Source: an uncultured Bacteroidaceae bacterium
Lineage (GTDB): Bacteria > Bacteroidota > Bacteroidia > Bacteroidales > Bacteroidaceae
Direction: 5' to 3'
DNA: 64,000 bases
Assembly: GCA_905235575.1 (NCBI GenBank)
Contig: CAJOLZ010000002.1
Location: 173,248 to 237,247, forward strand
Below are positions 44,703 through 52,316 of this stretch, in pieces (position 1 is the stretch's first letter; each line of letters begins with the position of its first letter). The notes under the pieces were generated by a model that was not told the DNA's origin, did not search any database, and saw nothing but the letters and a program-made list of their open reading frames with translations. The translations under genes were made by a program, and so were the position numbers.

Positions 44703-45683
44703 ATGAAAAGAATTCTCATCGTCTTGCTTGCACTGCTGACATTGTCGCAGGTGGAGGCAAAAAAGAAAAAGACCAGCGGCAACCCGATTTTCACCGGATG
44801 GTATGCCGACCCCGAGGGGGCTGTCATGGGCGGTCGCTATTGGGTCTTCCCCACATACAGCGCGCCTTATGAACAGCAGACATTCTTCGACGCATTCTCA
44901 TCGTCCGACTTAATCACGTGGACCAAGCATGAGCGCGTGCTCGAGCAGAAAAACATCCCTTGGCTGAAGAAGGCATTATGGGCACCGGCTGTTATCGAGG
45001 CGAACAATAAATTCTATCTCTTCTTTGGCGGAAATGATGTCCACGAAGGTGAGGTCGGCGGCATTGGCGTGGCTGTGTCTGACAAACCCGAAGGGCCCTA
45101 TGTCGATGCGCTTGGCAAGCCTCTTATCAACGAAATTGTGAACGGCGCACAGCCCATCGACCAGTTCGTATTCCGCGACGACGACGGTCAGTATTATATG
45201 TATTACGGTGGATGGCAACACTGCAACGTATGTCGTCTGAGTCCCGACCTCCTCTCCATCATTCCCTGGCCCGACGGACAGAAGTTCCACGAGATAACGC
45301 CCAGCAGAAGCTACGTGGAGGGCCCGTTTATGCTGAAACGCAACGGCAAATACTATTTCATGTGGAGCGAAGGTGGGTGGACTGGTCCCAACTATTGCGT
45401 GGCATACGCAATCAGCGACAGCCCCTTTGGACCCTTCCGTCGCATCGGTAAGATTCTGGAGCAAGACCCGAAGGTGGCTCGCGGAGCCGGACATCATTCC
45501 GTGATTCAGATTCCAGGCAAGGACGAGTATTACATCATCTACCATCGCCGTCCGCTCAGCGAGAACGATGGCAACAGTCGCGAGACGTGCATCGACCGAT
45601 TGATTTTCAACGCCGACGGCACCATCCAGCCTGTGAAGATGACCTTCGAGGGAGTGGAGGCTCGTAAACTCAAGAAACGCTGA
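44703..45683 (+). CDS. GH43-type glycoside hydrolase (five-bladed propeller)
   Basis: 326 residues with a signal peptide (about 1-19). The GH43 catalytic triad is visible: D36 (WYADPEG, base), D153 (PIDQFVF, pKa modulator) and E206 (YVEGPFML, acid). WAPAVIE and the blade pattern Y-Y-M-Y-Y-G-G are typical. Members cleave arabinose or xylose from plant polysaccharides such as arabinan and xylan. No SusC/SusD or other carbohydrate genes are next to it, so the substrate stays open. It starts 9 bases after the UPF0210 gene. Confidence 0.9.
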   Translation: MKRILIVLLALLTLSQVEAKKKKTSGNPIFTGWYADPEGAVMGGRYWVFPTYSAPYEQQTFFDAFSSSDLITWTKHERVLEQKNIPWLKKALWAPAVIEANNKFYLFFGGNDVHEGEVGGIGVAVSDKPEGPYVDALGKPLINEIVNGAQPIDQFVFRDDDGQYYMYYGGWQHCNVCRLSPDLLSIIPWPDGQKFHEITPSRSYVEGPFMLKRNGKYYFMWSEGGWTGPNYCVAYAISDSPFGPFRRIGKILEQDPKVARGAGHHSVIQIPGKDEYYIIYHRRPLSENDGNSRETCIDRLIFNADGTIQPVKMTFEGVEARKLKKR

Positions 45684-45714
45684 ACCTCTCCCTATACCTT
45701 ATTATAATATAACG

Positions 45715-45753
45715 CAGGCGCTGTTCATATCCGAATCGGATGTGCAGCGCCTG
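45715..45753 (+). terminator. Terminator-like hairpin after the GH43 gene
   Basis: CAGGCGCTG (45715-45723) pairs exactly with CAGCGCCTG (45745-45753), and an inner ATCCGA/TCGGAT pair extends the structure. A T-rich stretch follows. It lies 32 bases after the GH43 stop. Confidence 0.8.
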
Positions 45754-45827
45754 TGTTGTATATGTCTGTCTTCGTTTTCGAGTTTAACCCGAGAATGTCG
45801 TTTTGACGACAAAATAGTCTTCTGAAA

Positions 45828-45915
45828 TGCACTGTGGTGCGACGCTTGTCGCAGCGTGATGCGACAGCCTGCGGAGCACGTTGCGACAAGCGTCGAAGCA
45901 CGGTGCGTTTTTTGT
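45828..45915. repeat. 22-bp tandem repeat array G (88 bp)
   Basis: Four exact 22-bp units at 45828, 45850, 45872 and 45894 (cores TGCACTGTGGTGCG, CGCAGCGTGATGCG, CGGAGCACGTTGCG, CGAAGCACGGTGCG). The linkers ACGCTTGT and ACAAGCGT are reverse complements of each other. Ends in TTTTTT. Confidence 0.92.
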
Positions 45916-45936
45916 AGCTTTTCGCTGCCCCCATTT

Positions 45937-45980
45937 TGTTATTCTTCAACATCCGACGTGTCGGGTGTTGAAGAATGACA
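45937..45980. repeat. 44-bp palindrome ending GTTGAAGAATGACA
   Basis: Left arm TGTTATTCTTCAACATCCGAC, two bases, then a right arm whose reverse complement differs at two places only, both compatible with G-U pairs in RNA. The right half, GTTGAAGAATGACA, recurs singly at 18221-18234 and 61914-61927. Confidence 0.85.
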
Positions 45981-46095
45981 CGCAGTTGATGTTGAAAAAT
46001 GATAGATTTGTAAGCAAAAGTATCTAAAAACACGACAAAGATAGCCTTAACTTCAAATTCATATCCGTTTTATTCGCATTTCCGAAAAATGTACG

Positions 46096-46103
46096 TATCT
46101 TTG
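46096..46103 (+). promoter_or_regulatory. Possible promoter -7 element of the GLUG/dockerin gene
   Basis: TATCTTTG fits TAnnTTTG, 134 bases before the ATG. No good TTTG lies 19-20 bases upstream, so the call is tentative. The leader that follows (46110-46237) is AT-rich and shows no clear structure. Confidence 0.4.
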
Positions 46104-46237
46104 TCATATCGAATGGCTATTTTATCACGCAGACAGATAGTCACGCGATTAAGAGAGCATTCTAGTTTTCTTCGACTATAGCAAAATATGGAAAAAATCA
46201 ATTCATTGAAGGATAAATTATAATCATAACTAAACCA

Positions 46238-47902
46238 ATGAAACAAAATTACATTAAATCATTATTGGCATCGCTGGTAGCCTTGCTGACACCCATGAGT
46301 CTGATGGCTTTGGAAAAAGATGGTCTCGAATATTTAATCAGTTCGGCAGAAGACCTGATGGAGTTTGCGCAACTTGTAAATGCTGGTGAAATCGAAGCCG
46401 AAGCCCAATTGATGGCCGACATTGATACGAGGAAACTTGGCAAAGATTTTATTCCAATTGGGACGCAAGAGAATCCATACTGCGGACGGTTCTATGGTAA
46501 TAATCATCGGATTACGATAGACCTTGTTTCTACCCACGACAACTATGGATTGTTTTCTTCTCTGAATAAGAGCGGTTATATATCGAACCTATATGTCGAT
46601 GGCACTATAGAAGCTAAACACAACAATGTGGGCGGCATCGTGGGTATGATTTCAAGTATTCCCTCTGTGCAAGAGTGTACATCCAATGTCAATATTACCG
46701 TTAGCAAGCGAGACGTTCACGACATCGGCGGCATCATTGGATGGAGCTATTGTCTTCCCGGAATTAATATTGCACACGTAGAGAATTGTATCTACACAGG
46801 GCATATAATGGGGCATACCGACGGCAGCTGTGCTGGAATCGTAGGATTTTGTCATACAGGCTACGATGCCGAGAATCGTAGACGTGGAACTAGTATTAGG
46901 AACTGTCTTGTGACGGGTGTGGTGGACATAGAGATTCCCACTCTAACTAATCATATTATTGCTGGCGGAGAAACACCGTATACAGATATCAAGAACTGTT
47001 ATTTTATAAATCCGTGTGAAATTGATGGGGAATTCTATGATATAGGCGTTGAACGAGGCGGTATGACACGAGTGACCATGGAACAAGTGGAGAGCGGGGA
47101 AGTATGCTATCGCTTAAATGTCGATCCGTTTGCAGCTATCTTAGGCGCACAACGTCGTACGACCATCTTCCGTCAGAATATCGGAGTGGACAAATATCCC
47201 GTATATGACATCTCGCATGGCATAGTTACTAAAATTGAGTCTTTTGGTTATGGAACCTGGGCCGGGGGTAGTTTCAATGGTGTTGGAAGTGCAGCCCGTA
47301 CGCCAAAAGGTGTGGAGGCATTCGCCGGTACAATTGATGGGGACACTCTAATACTCCATCCTGTAAAGGTTATGGATGGAAGTCAAGGAATAGCCTATAT
47401 TATTAAAGGTGAACCCGGCTACTATAGTCTTATGCCCACCAGCGAGAAACCTACAGCTGTTAAAAACAATCTGAGTGGCGGCATTGAATGTGTTGATACC
47501 CGATATGCTACATATTATGTATTAGGTGTGGAGAACGATGTCGTAGGATTCTACAGACTTGGTTCTTACATTAAAGCGCTTGACTCGTTCACGGCCTTTA
47601 TATTAGATCGAGACCTTGACGCTGACGTGAATATGCTTCCTTTCGTTTTCGAAGGCCCGACCATTGGTGACGCCAACGGTGACGGTAAGGTCACCATCAC
47701 TGATGCTGTGGCAGTGGTGAACTACATCTTGGGCACCACGCAGGAGAAGTTCGACAAATTAGCCGCAGATGTTAACGAAGATGGAGAGATAACCATCACC
47801 GACGCCGTGGGTATCGTGAACATCATCCTCAATGCCGATTCTGCCGGTGTGAAAGAACGTCGCGAGCGGGAGGAGGTGACGACCGAAAGAGAACCGGACT
47901 AA
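46238..47902 (+). CDS. Secreted GLUG-repeat protein with a C-terminal dockerin-like domain
   Basis: 554 residues. After a signal peptide (about 1-24) come an N-terminal domain and GLUG-like beta-helix repeats (about 118-260, patterns G-G-I-V-G-M and A-G-I-V-G-F-x-H-T-G). The C-terminus is a dockerin type I-like pair of calcium loops: GDANGDGKVTITDAV (477 onward) and D-V-N-E-D-G-E-I-T-I-T-D-A-V (about 514 onward). Dockerins bind cohesins in cellulosomes, but in Bacteroidales they end many surface proteins without a known cohesin. A basic/acidic tail of about 20 residues follows. The same domain ends the BspA-like protein at the window edge. Confidence 0.8.
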   Translation: MKQNYIKSLLASLVALLTPMSLMALEKDGLEYLISSAEDLMEFAQLVNAGEIEAEAQLMADIDTRKLGKDFIPIGTQENPYCGRFYGNNHRITIDLVSTHDNYGLFSSLNKSGYISNLYVDGTIEAKHNNVGGIVGMISSIPSVQECTSNVNITVSKRDVHDIGGIIGWSYCLPGINIAHVENCIYTGHIMGHTDGSCAGIVGFCHTGYDAENRRRGTSIRNCLVTGVVDIEIPTLTNHIIAGGETPYTDIKNCYFINPCEIDGEFYDIGVERGGMTRVTMEQVESGEVCYRLNVDPFAAILGAQRRTTIFRQNIGVDKYPVYDISHGIVTKIESFGYGTWAGGSFNGVGSAARTPKGVEAFAGTIDGDTLILHPVKVMDGSQGIAYIIKGEPGYYSLMPTSEKPTAVKNNLSGGIECVDTRYATYYVLGVENDVVGFYRLGSYIKALDSFTAFILDRDLDADVNMLPFVFEGPTIGDANGDGKVTITDAVAVVNYILGTTQEKFDKLAADVNEDGEITITDAVGIVNIILNADSAGVKERREREEVTTEREPD

Positions 47903-47903
47903 A

Positions 47904-47991
47904 CGCACCACAGTCCTACGCTTGTCGCAGCGTGATGCGCAGGCTGTCGCAACATGCTGCGACAGCCATCGAAGCACAGTGATATAAATTG
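47904..47991. repeat. 22-bp tandem repeat array H (88 bp)
   Basis: Units at 47904, 47926, 47948 and 47970, all 22 bp (cores CGCACCACAGTCCT, CGCAGCGTGATGCG, CGCAACATGCTGCG, CGAAGCACAGTGA). Starts 2 bases after the stop of the GLUG/dockerin gene, between convergent genes. Confidence 0.9.
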
Positions 47992-48018
47992 ACTCTAATG
48001 CAAGCCAGCAATCCGAGG

Positions 48019-48603
48019 TTATTTCACCTTTGATTTCGGCTTAACAGGGTCATTGAGTCGAATTGTATTGTCGTAGTCAACGCTGACCACCCCTTCGACG
48101 GTCTTGAAGTAAGCGATGGCTTCTTCGAGCGATTTCTTCTTGGGCTTCTTCAGCGCCAGGCAGTTAAGCATGTTGTACTCGTACACGACCTCACATTTGT
48201 ATTTCTTGATGGCTTTTTCCAGTGGTTCTTTGCCCACGTTGGCATCATACATCACGAGAAAGACGTTGGGGGAGTGTCCAGACACCAACTGTTGTTCAAT
48301 GGCGGCTTCCGACTGCTCGATCGACTGCTTTGTCTTGCACGATGTCATCAGGACAAGGACGACTTGAAGCATCAGAATCAAGGGAATACCGTACTTGAAT
48401 TTCTTATGCATGGTCTTGTGATGCCAGGTTCTCATGCCCAGCCAAGCTCCGATACTTCCTCCGATGACAGCCAGTCCCAATAGCGTGGACTCGGGTATCC
48501 GCCATTTGCCATGCTTTGCTTTCAGTTTGTCAATTCCGTACATGATGAAAGTGATTATGTTGATAAGTATTAGATATACTAAAATAATCTGTTTGCTTGT
48601 CAT
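48019..48603 (-). CDS. DUF1294 membrane domain with a C-terminal lipobox-preceded soluble domain
   Basis: 194 residues. The first 88 are a DUF1294 unit with about three helices (about 5-22, 40-57 and 72-88; motif Y-G-I-D-K-x-K-A). DUF1294 proteins normally end there. Here the last helix reads LVLMTSC (C89) like a lipobox, and 105 soluble residues follow, ending in an E-A-I-A-Y-F-K-T-V-E-G-V-V-S-V-D-Y pattern similar to inhibitor I9-like domains. It looks like a DUF1294 gene fused to a small lipoprotein. The start overlaps the aminotransferase stop (ATGA), so the two are coupled. Confidence 0.75.
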   Translation of the reverse strand: MTSKQIILVYLILINIITFIMYGIDKLKAKHGKWRIPESTLLGLAVIGGSIGAWLGMRTWHHKTMHKKFKYGIPLILMLQVVLVLMTSCKTKQSIEQSEAAIEQQLVSGHSPNVFLVMYDANVGKEPLEKAIKKYKCEVVYEYNMLNCLALKKPKKKSLEEAIAYFKTVEGVVSVDYDNTIRLNDPVKPKSKVK

Positions 48604-49775
48604 AACTTATTGTATTGCTTAGCTTTGCTGTCGAGAGATGAAAGGCGGTCGAGGGCTTCGAGTAGCGTCTCGTCACGTTTCGCAAAATGGAAACGGATTA
48701 GGTTGTGGACATCCTCACGGAAGAAACAACTGCCGGGCACTGCACCCACGCCGACATGCTCGGCCAGCCATTCGCAGAAGTGCAGGTCGTCCGTGACACC
48801 GTATTTCGAGACATCGAGCATCACGTAGTAAGCCCCTTGTGACTCGGTGAATGTAAGCCCGAACTGACGGAGCCCGTCGCAGAAGAGACTCTTCATGTGA
48901 GCATAATGTGCCTGAAGTCCATCGTAATAACTGTCTGGAAAACACAGCCCGACGGTGGCGGCCTCCATCAGTGGCGCGGCAGCACCCACGGTCAGGAAAT
49001 CGTGCACCTTCTTCACACGCTCGATGATGTTCTCCGGGGCGATGACATAGCCCAGCCGCCAGCCCGTGATGCTGTATGTCTTGGAGAGCGAACTGCACGA
49101 GACGGTGCGCTCCCACATGCCGGGCAACGTCGAGATATATACATGATTATGAGGCGCATAGACGATATGCTCATATACTTCATCCGTAATGACATAGCCG
49201 TCGTATCGAATGACAATGTCGGCAATAACATCCAGTTCTTTGCGCGTAAAAACCTTTCCGCAGGGGTTGGACGGATTGCAGAGCACCAGCGCTTTTGCTC
49301 CGTTTCGGAAAGCATCTTCTATGAGATTGGCGTTGAACGAAAAGGTGGGCGGAACGAGCGGTATATAGATGGGCTCAGCTCCGGAAAGTATCGTGTCGGC
49401 CGTATAATTTTCATAGAAAGGGGAGAAGATGGCCACTTTGTCGCCCGGGTTGACAATCGTCATCATCGATGCCATCATTGCTTCCGTCGAACCGCATGTC
49501 ACCACGATGTTCTTGTCTGCATCGATGTCCAGCCCCGTCCATCGGCGTTGCTTGCTTGCCAGTGCCTCGCGGAAGTTCTGCGCACCCCATGTGATGGCAT
49601 ATTGGTGCGGCCCCTTCGGCGCAATCTCTGCCAGTCGGTCGGTTATCTCACGCGGCGGGTCGAAGTCGGGAAATCCCTGCGACAGGTTGATGGCACCGAA
49701 CCGATTGGAAATGCGGGTCATACGGCGGATGATGGAATCCGTGAAATTCGCCGTTCTGTCTGAAAGTGGTCTCAT
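48600..49775 (-). CDS. Class I/II PLP aminotransferase (methionine/glutamine aminotransferase type)
   Basis: 391 residues. The N-terminus has INLSQGFPDFDPP, typical of the kynurenine/glutamine/methionine aminotransferase group (YbdL-like). The PLP site shows as NPSNPCG (167-173; Cys in place of the usual Thr), D198 and K232 (SSLSKTYSITGWRLG), with the carboxylate-binding Arg in N-L-I-R-F-H-F. Likely reactions are transamination of methionine or keto-methylthiobutyrate. First gene of a two-gene operon with the DUF1294 fusion. Confidence 0.88.
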   Translation of the reverse strand: MRPLSDRTANFTDSIIRRMTRISNRFGAINLSQGFPDFDPPREITDRLAEIAPKGPHQYAITWGAQNFREALASKQRRWTGLDIDADKNIVVTCGSTEAMMASMMTIVNPGDKVAIFSPFYENYTADTILSGAEPIYIPLVPPTFSFNANLIEDAFRNGAKALVLCNPSNPCGKVFTRKELDVIADIVIRYDGYVITDEVYEHIVYAPHNHVYISTLPGMWERTVSCSSLSKTYSITGWRLGYVIAPENIIERVKKVHDFLTVGAAAPLMEAATVGLCFPDSYYDGLQAHYAHMKSLFCDGLRQFGLTFTESQGAYYVMLDVSKYGVTDDLHFCEWLAEHVGVGAVPGSCFFREDVHNLIRFHFAKRDETLLEALDRLSSLDSKAKQYNKL

Positions 49776-49794
49776 ATATTTCCTTTATATTTTA

Positions 49795-49802
49795 CAAATG
49801 TA
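49795..49802 (-). promoter_or_regulatory. Possible aminotransferase promoter, -7 element
   Basis: On the minus strand TACATTTG fits TAnnTTTG, 20 bases before the ATG, so the leader would be very short. No TTTG is present at the expected -33 position. Confidence 0.4.
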
Positions 49803-49997
49803 CGCAGTTCTATTCAATTTATGCTGCATTTTATACCTTTTTAACTTATATCTCTCTGAAATAGTCTTCTCTGACTTCGTTGCGAAACACTTTAGAGGAA
49901 TATATCTGTCGCTCGAATGACGAAAGGTTTACAAAATGCACTTTCTATTTCGTCTCAGAATTCATCGTAGACCGAATTTCTGTGTTTCGTAGAATGT
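49803..49997. other. Spacer without a recognised gene
   Basis: AT-rich sequence between the aminotransferase promoter and array I. No open frame with coding character and no clear structure was seen. Confidence 0.5.
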
Positions 49998-50041
49998 CGC
50001 ACCGTGCTGCGACGACAAACGCAGCACGGTGCGTTTTCTCT
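49998..50041 (+). terminator. 22-bp array I: two units forming a perfect hairpin with a T-run
   Basis: CGCACCGTGCTGCG (49998-50011) and CGCAGCACGGTGCG (50020-50033) are exact reverse complements, followed by TTTT. By structure it is an intrinsic terminator reading on the plus strand, yet both flanking genes are on the minus strand. Unit spacing is 22 bp, as in the other arrays. Confidence 0.75.
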
Positions 50042-50147
50042 CAAACTGCACGAGAATCGATTATTTTCGAGTATGCTTCGTATCACGCAAATAAATCCAA
50101 TTTTCGGAACAGTTGATTTTCAGTAAGTTATTTTCGTCTTAAAATGA

Positions 50148-50191
50148 AAAACGCCAAATTCTGCCCGATTTCCAGGCAAAAATTGGCGTTT
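50148..50191 (-). terminator. Terminator of the pseudouridine synthase gene
   Basis: AAAACGCCAA (50148-50157) pairs with TTGGCGTTT (50183-50191) around a 25-base loop. On the minus strand it is followed by TTTTCATTTT. It lies 49 bases after the stop of the minus-strand gene. Confidence 0.75.
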
Positions 50192-50240
50192 CTGGGGACA
50201 CCCTTTTATGGGCGTGAAATTACGTAGAGAGCCGATATGT

Positions 50241-51191
50241 TTACAAATCTGTCGATTCTTCGTTTTCGGTTTCCTCCGGCAGCGATTCTGAGGCAAAGAA
50301 TTTGCGGAACGAGTGGGGGATAGGCGTCTCGAATTGCATGGGCTGACCCGTTGTGGGGTGGTTGAAGTAGAGACGATAGGCATGGAGCGCCAGGCGGCCG
50401 ATGGGGTTGCGCCCGTTGCCATATTTGGTGTCGCCGGCCACGGGGTGACCGATGTCCTTCATGTGAACACGAATCTGGTTCTTACGTCCGGTCTCGAGCC
50501 TCATTTCCACCAGGCTCAGATCGTCTGTGGTCGCCAGCGTATGATAGTGTGTGATGGCCTCCTTGCCGCCATTGTCAGTGGGCGAACTGTAGGTAATGTA
50601 GGCCTTGTTGTCTTTCAGCCACGAGTGAATGGTGCCGCCTTCGCGCTCCATTCGTCCGCAGAGTACGCCCACATAGCGACGGTCGTAAACAAGATAGTGC
50701 CAGTTTCGCTCCAGTTTCTGCTCGGTTTCCATATTTTTGGCGTAAATCATCAGACCGCTGGTTTCGCGGTCGAGACGATGCACCACGTGGGCCGTGCAGC
50801 GAAAATGACGGCGGCGGAAATACTCGTCGAGCACCGTTTTTACGCAATACTGACCGGCAGAACTGGCCATGCTCAGGATGCCTTCGGCTTTTTCTATAAC
50901 AATGATGTCTTTATCTTCATAGACGATTTTCACCAGACGATTCTGAAGTTCCGTACTACGTTTGCTTCGACTCACACGCACCGTCTGACCAGGAACCAGC
51001 GGCTCGTCGAAACGTGTCGAGAGTTTACGGTCAATAGTAACAGCATGTCCGCGCAACAAATCTTTCACGCGGTTTCGGCTCACTCCGTGCATTTCCTTCA
51101 TCAGAAACTCCATGAGCGTCGATTCATACCTCACGGGCAGTTCAATGTATTTCTTTGCTGCGTATTCCTCGCCAGACGTCTTTGTTCTCAT
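50241..51191 (-). CDS. RluA-family rRNA pseudouridine synthase
   Basis: 316 residues. An S4 RNA-binding domain (about 22-80) is followed by the catalytic domain, with the RluA signature HRLDRETSGLMIYAK (138-152) and catalytic D141. Then comes the typical end L-E-T-G-R-K-N-Q-I-R-V-H, followed by G-H-P-V-x-G-D-x-K-Y-G. These enzymes isomerise uridine in 23S rRNA or tRNA; the exact site (RluC or RluD type) cannot be given. The acidic C-terminal tail is short. Transcribed alone, with its own terminator. Confidence 0.93.
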   Translation of the reverse strand: MRTKTSGEEYAAKKYIELPVRYESTLMEFLMKEMHGVSRNRVKDLLRGHAVTIDRKLSTRFDEPLVPGQTVRVSRSKRSTELQNRLVKIVYEDKDIIVIEKAEGILSMASSAGQYCVKTVLDEYFRRRHFRCTAHVVHRLDRETSGLMIYAKNMETEQKLERNWHYLVYDRRYVGVLCGRMEREGGTIHSWLKDNKAYITYSSPTDNGGKEAITHYHTLATTDDLSLVEMRLETGRKNQIRVHMKDIGHPVAGDTKYGNGRNPIGRLALHAYRLYFNHPTTGQPMQFETPIPHSFRKFFASESLPEETENEESTDL

Positions 51192-51366
51192 TTCTAATAG
51201 ATTATTTCAGCGATATATAATGAAAGGACCTTCGTAAAGCACTATTCTAAAATAACCGGCATTATGTTTAGTATTATTTTTCATGCAACCACTCCTCTTT
51301 GTATGCATTTCACCATATTATATATAATGGTAGCGTTTATAAATAGTTCAGCCATGATTAGTTTAC
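51192..51366. other. AT-rich spacer between the GH25 and pseudouridine synthase genes
   Basis: 175 bases on the same strand as both neighbours. A short AT-rich inverted repeat, ACCAT...ATGGT, lies near 51312-51331. No consensus promoter was found for the downstream gene, and no coding frame. Confidence 0.5.
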
Positions 51367-52254
51367 TTAGTCGGTGGCTTTCATGAAATCTTCTTCCTTC
51401 AGCGTCATATCCATCAGCTGCTGCAGGTTGCCGTTGAAGATGTTCACATCGACATCACCTTTTATGCCGTCCACACGTCCGATGTCTGTGTGCTGCCAGA
51501 ACGCCCACGGACCTTTATAATGCAGTTTATCTACATAATAATGTGCAATCCAAAACGGATATTCGTCGAGTTCGGAATCGTTCAGATACGATGTCTTGAA
51601 CTTATAACTGGCGTATATGATGGGCTTCACGCCATAGGCCTTCTCAACGATTTGGAGCCATCTTTTCACGTTCGTTCGCAGCTCGTACTTCGACAGGTTC
51701 CCGATTTTCTCGACATCAAGCACGGGAGGCAAATCACCTGGTTCCAGATGCACCTGGTGCAGGAAGAATCGTGCTTGGCGATCAGGACTGCAGTCTGGCG
51801 TAAAGAAGTGATAGACGCCACGCACAAAGTCGTTAGTCTTAGCACGATAGAAGTTTTCGTTGAAGTTTTCGTCCATCAGTGACATGCCTTCTGTTGCCTT
51901 GATGAAAACGAAGCGAACTGGGTCGTTGTTGATGCTTGCATTTCGCAGCACCTCCCACTTAATTTCGCCTTGATAATGGCTGATGTCAATGCCTCGGATG
52001 TTATATCCTTCGGGATAAGTCGGTTCGCCAATCATGGCACGCCAGCGGAAACTGTAGGGACCGATGAAGAAGAAATAGAGCACGGCGGCCACTAAAGCCA
52101 CGAAAAGCAATGCGCCGGCAACGATATGCCATAGGCGAAGTGACTGAATCGCTCCCCCGCTCTTCTTTTTGCGCTGCTTCCTGACCGTAGTTCTCCTTCT
52201 CGTCGTTGGCTTCTGACGAGTCGAAGTCGCTGGCTTCTTGGCCGTGTTACTCAT
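51367..52254 (-). CDS. Membrane-anchored GH25 lysozyme-type muramidase
   Basis: 295 residues. A long, very basic N-terminal tail rich in Lys, Arg and Thr (1-33) precedes one membrane helix (about 44-64) and a GH25 barrel. Catalytic residues are D90 (GIDISHYQG) and the D180-x-E182 pair in VLDVEK, with the end motif D-V-D-V-N-I-F. GH25 enzymes cut peptidoglycan between MurNAc and GlcNAc. The anchor suggests cell-wall remodelling rather than defence. The start lies 7 bases after the T-run of the pfp terminator, leaving no room for a separate promoter. Confidence 0.93.
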   Translation of the reverse strand: MSNTAKKPATSTRQKPTTRRRTTVRKQRKKKSGGAIQSLRLWHIVAGALLFVALVAAVLYFFFIGPYSFRWRAMIGEPTYPEGYNIRGIDISHYQGEIKWEVLRNASINNDPVRFVFIKATEGMSLMDENFNENFYRAKTNDFVRGVYHFFTPDCSPDRQARFFLHQVHLEPGDLPPVLDVEKIGNLSKYELRTNVKRWLQIVEKAYGVKPIIYASYKFKTSYLNDSELDEYPFWIAHYYVDKLHYKGPWAFWQHTDIGRVDGIKGDVDVNIFNGNLQQLMDMTLKEEDFMKATD

Positions 52255-52261
52255 GGATGAG

Positions 52262-52303
52262 AAAAAAAGAGTGCGAGGTATAGGGCAAGCCTACGCCTCG
52301 CAC
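52262..52303 (-). terminator. pfp terminator or attenuator ahead of the GH25 gene
   Basis: On the minus strand GTGCGAGG and CCTCGCAC (52271-52278 and 52296-52303) form an 8-bp stem that can extend through CTA/TAG. A run of seven T (52262-52268) follows. It lies 14 bases after the pfp stop. Confidence 0.85.
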
Positions 52304-52316
52304 AGATTCATTCTAC

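Noticed and set aside
46003-46010. TAGATTTG as an additional promoter element
   Set aside because: No TTTG at the right distance; single hexamer-like matches are frequent in AT-rich spacers.
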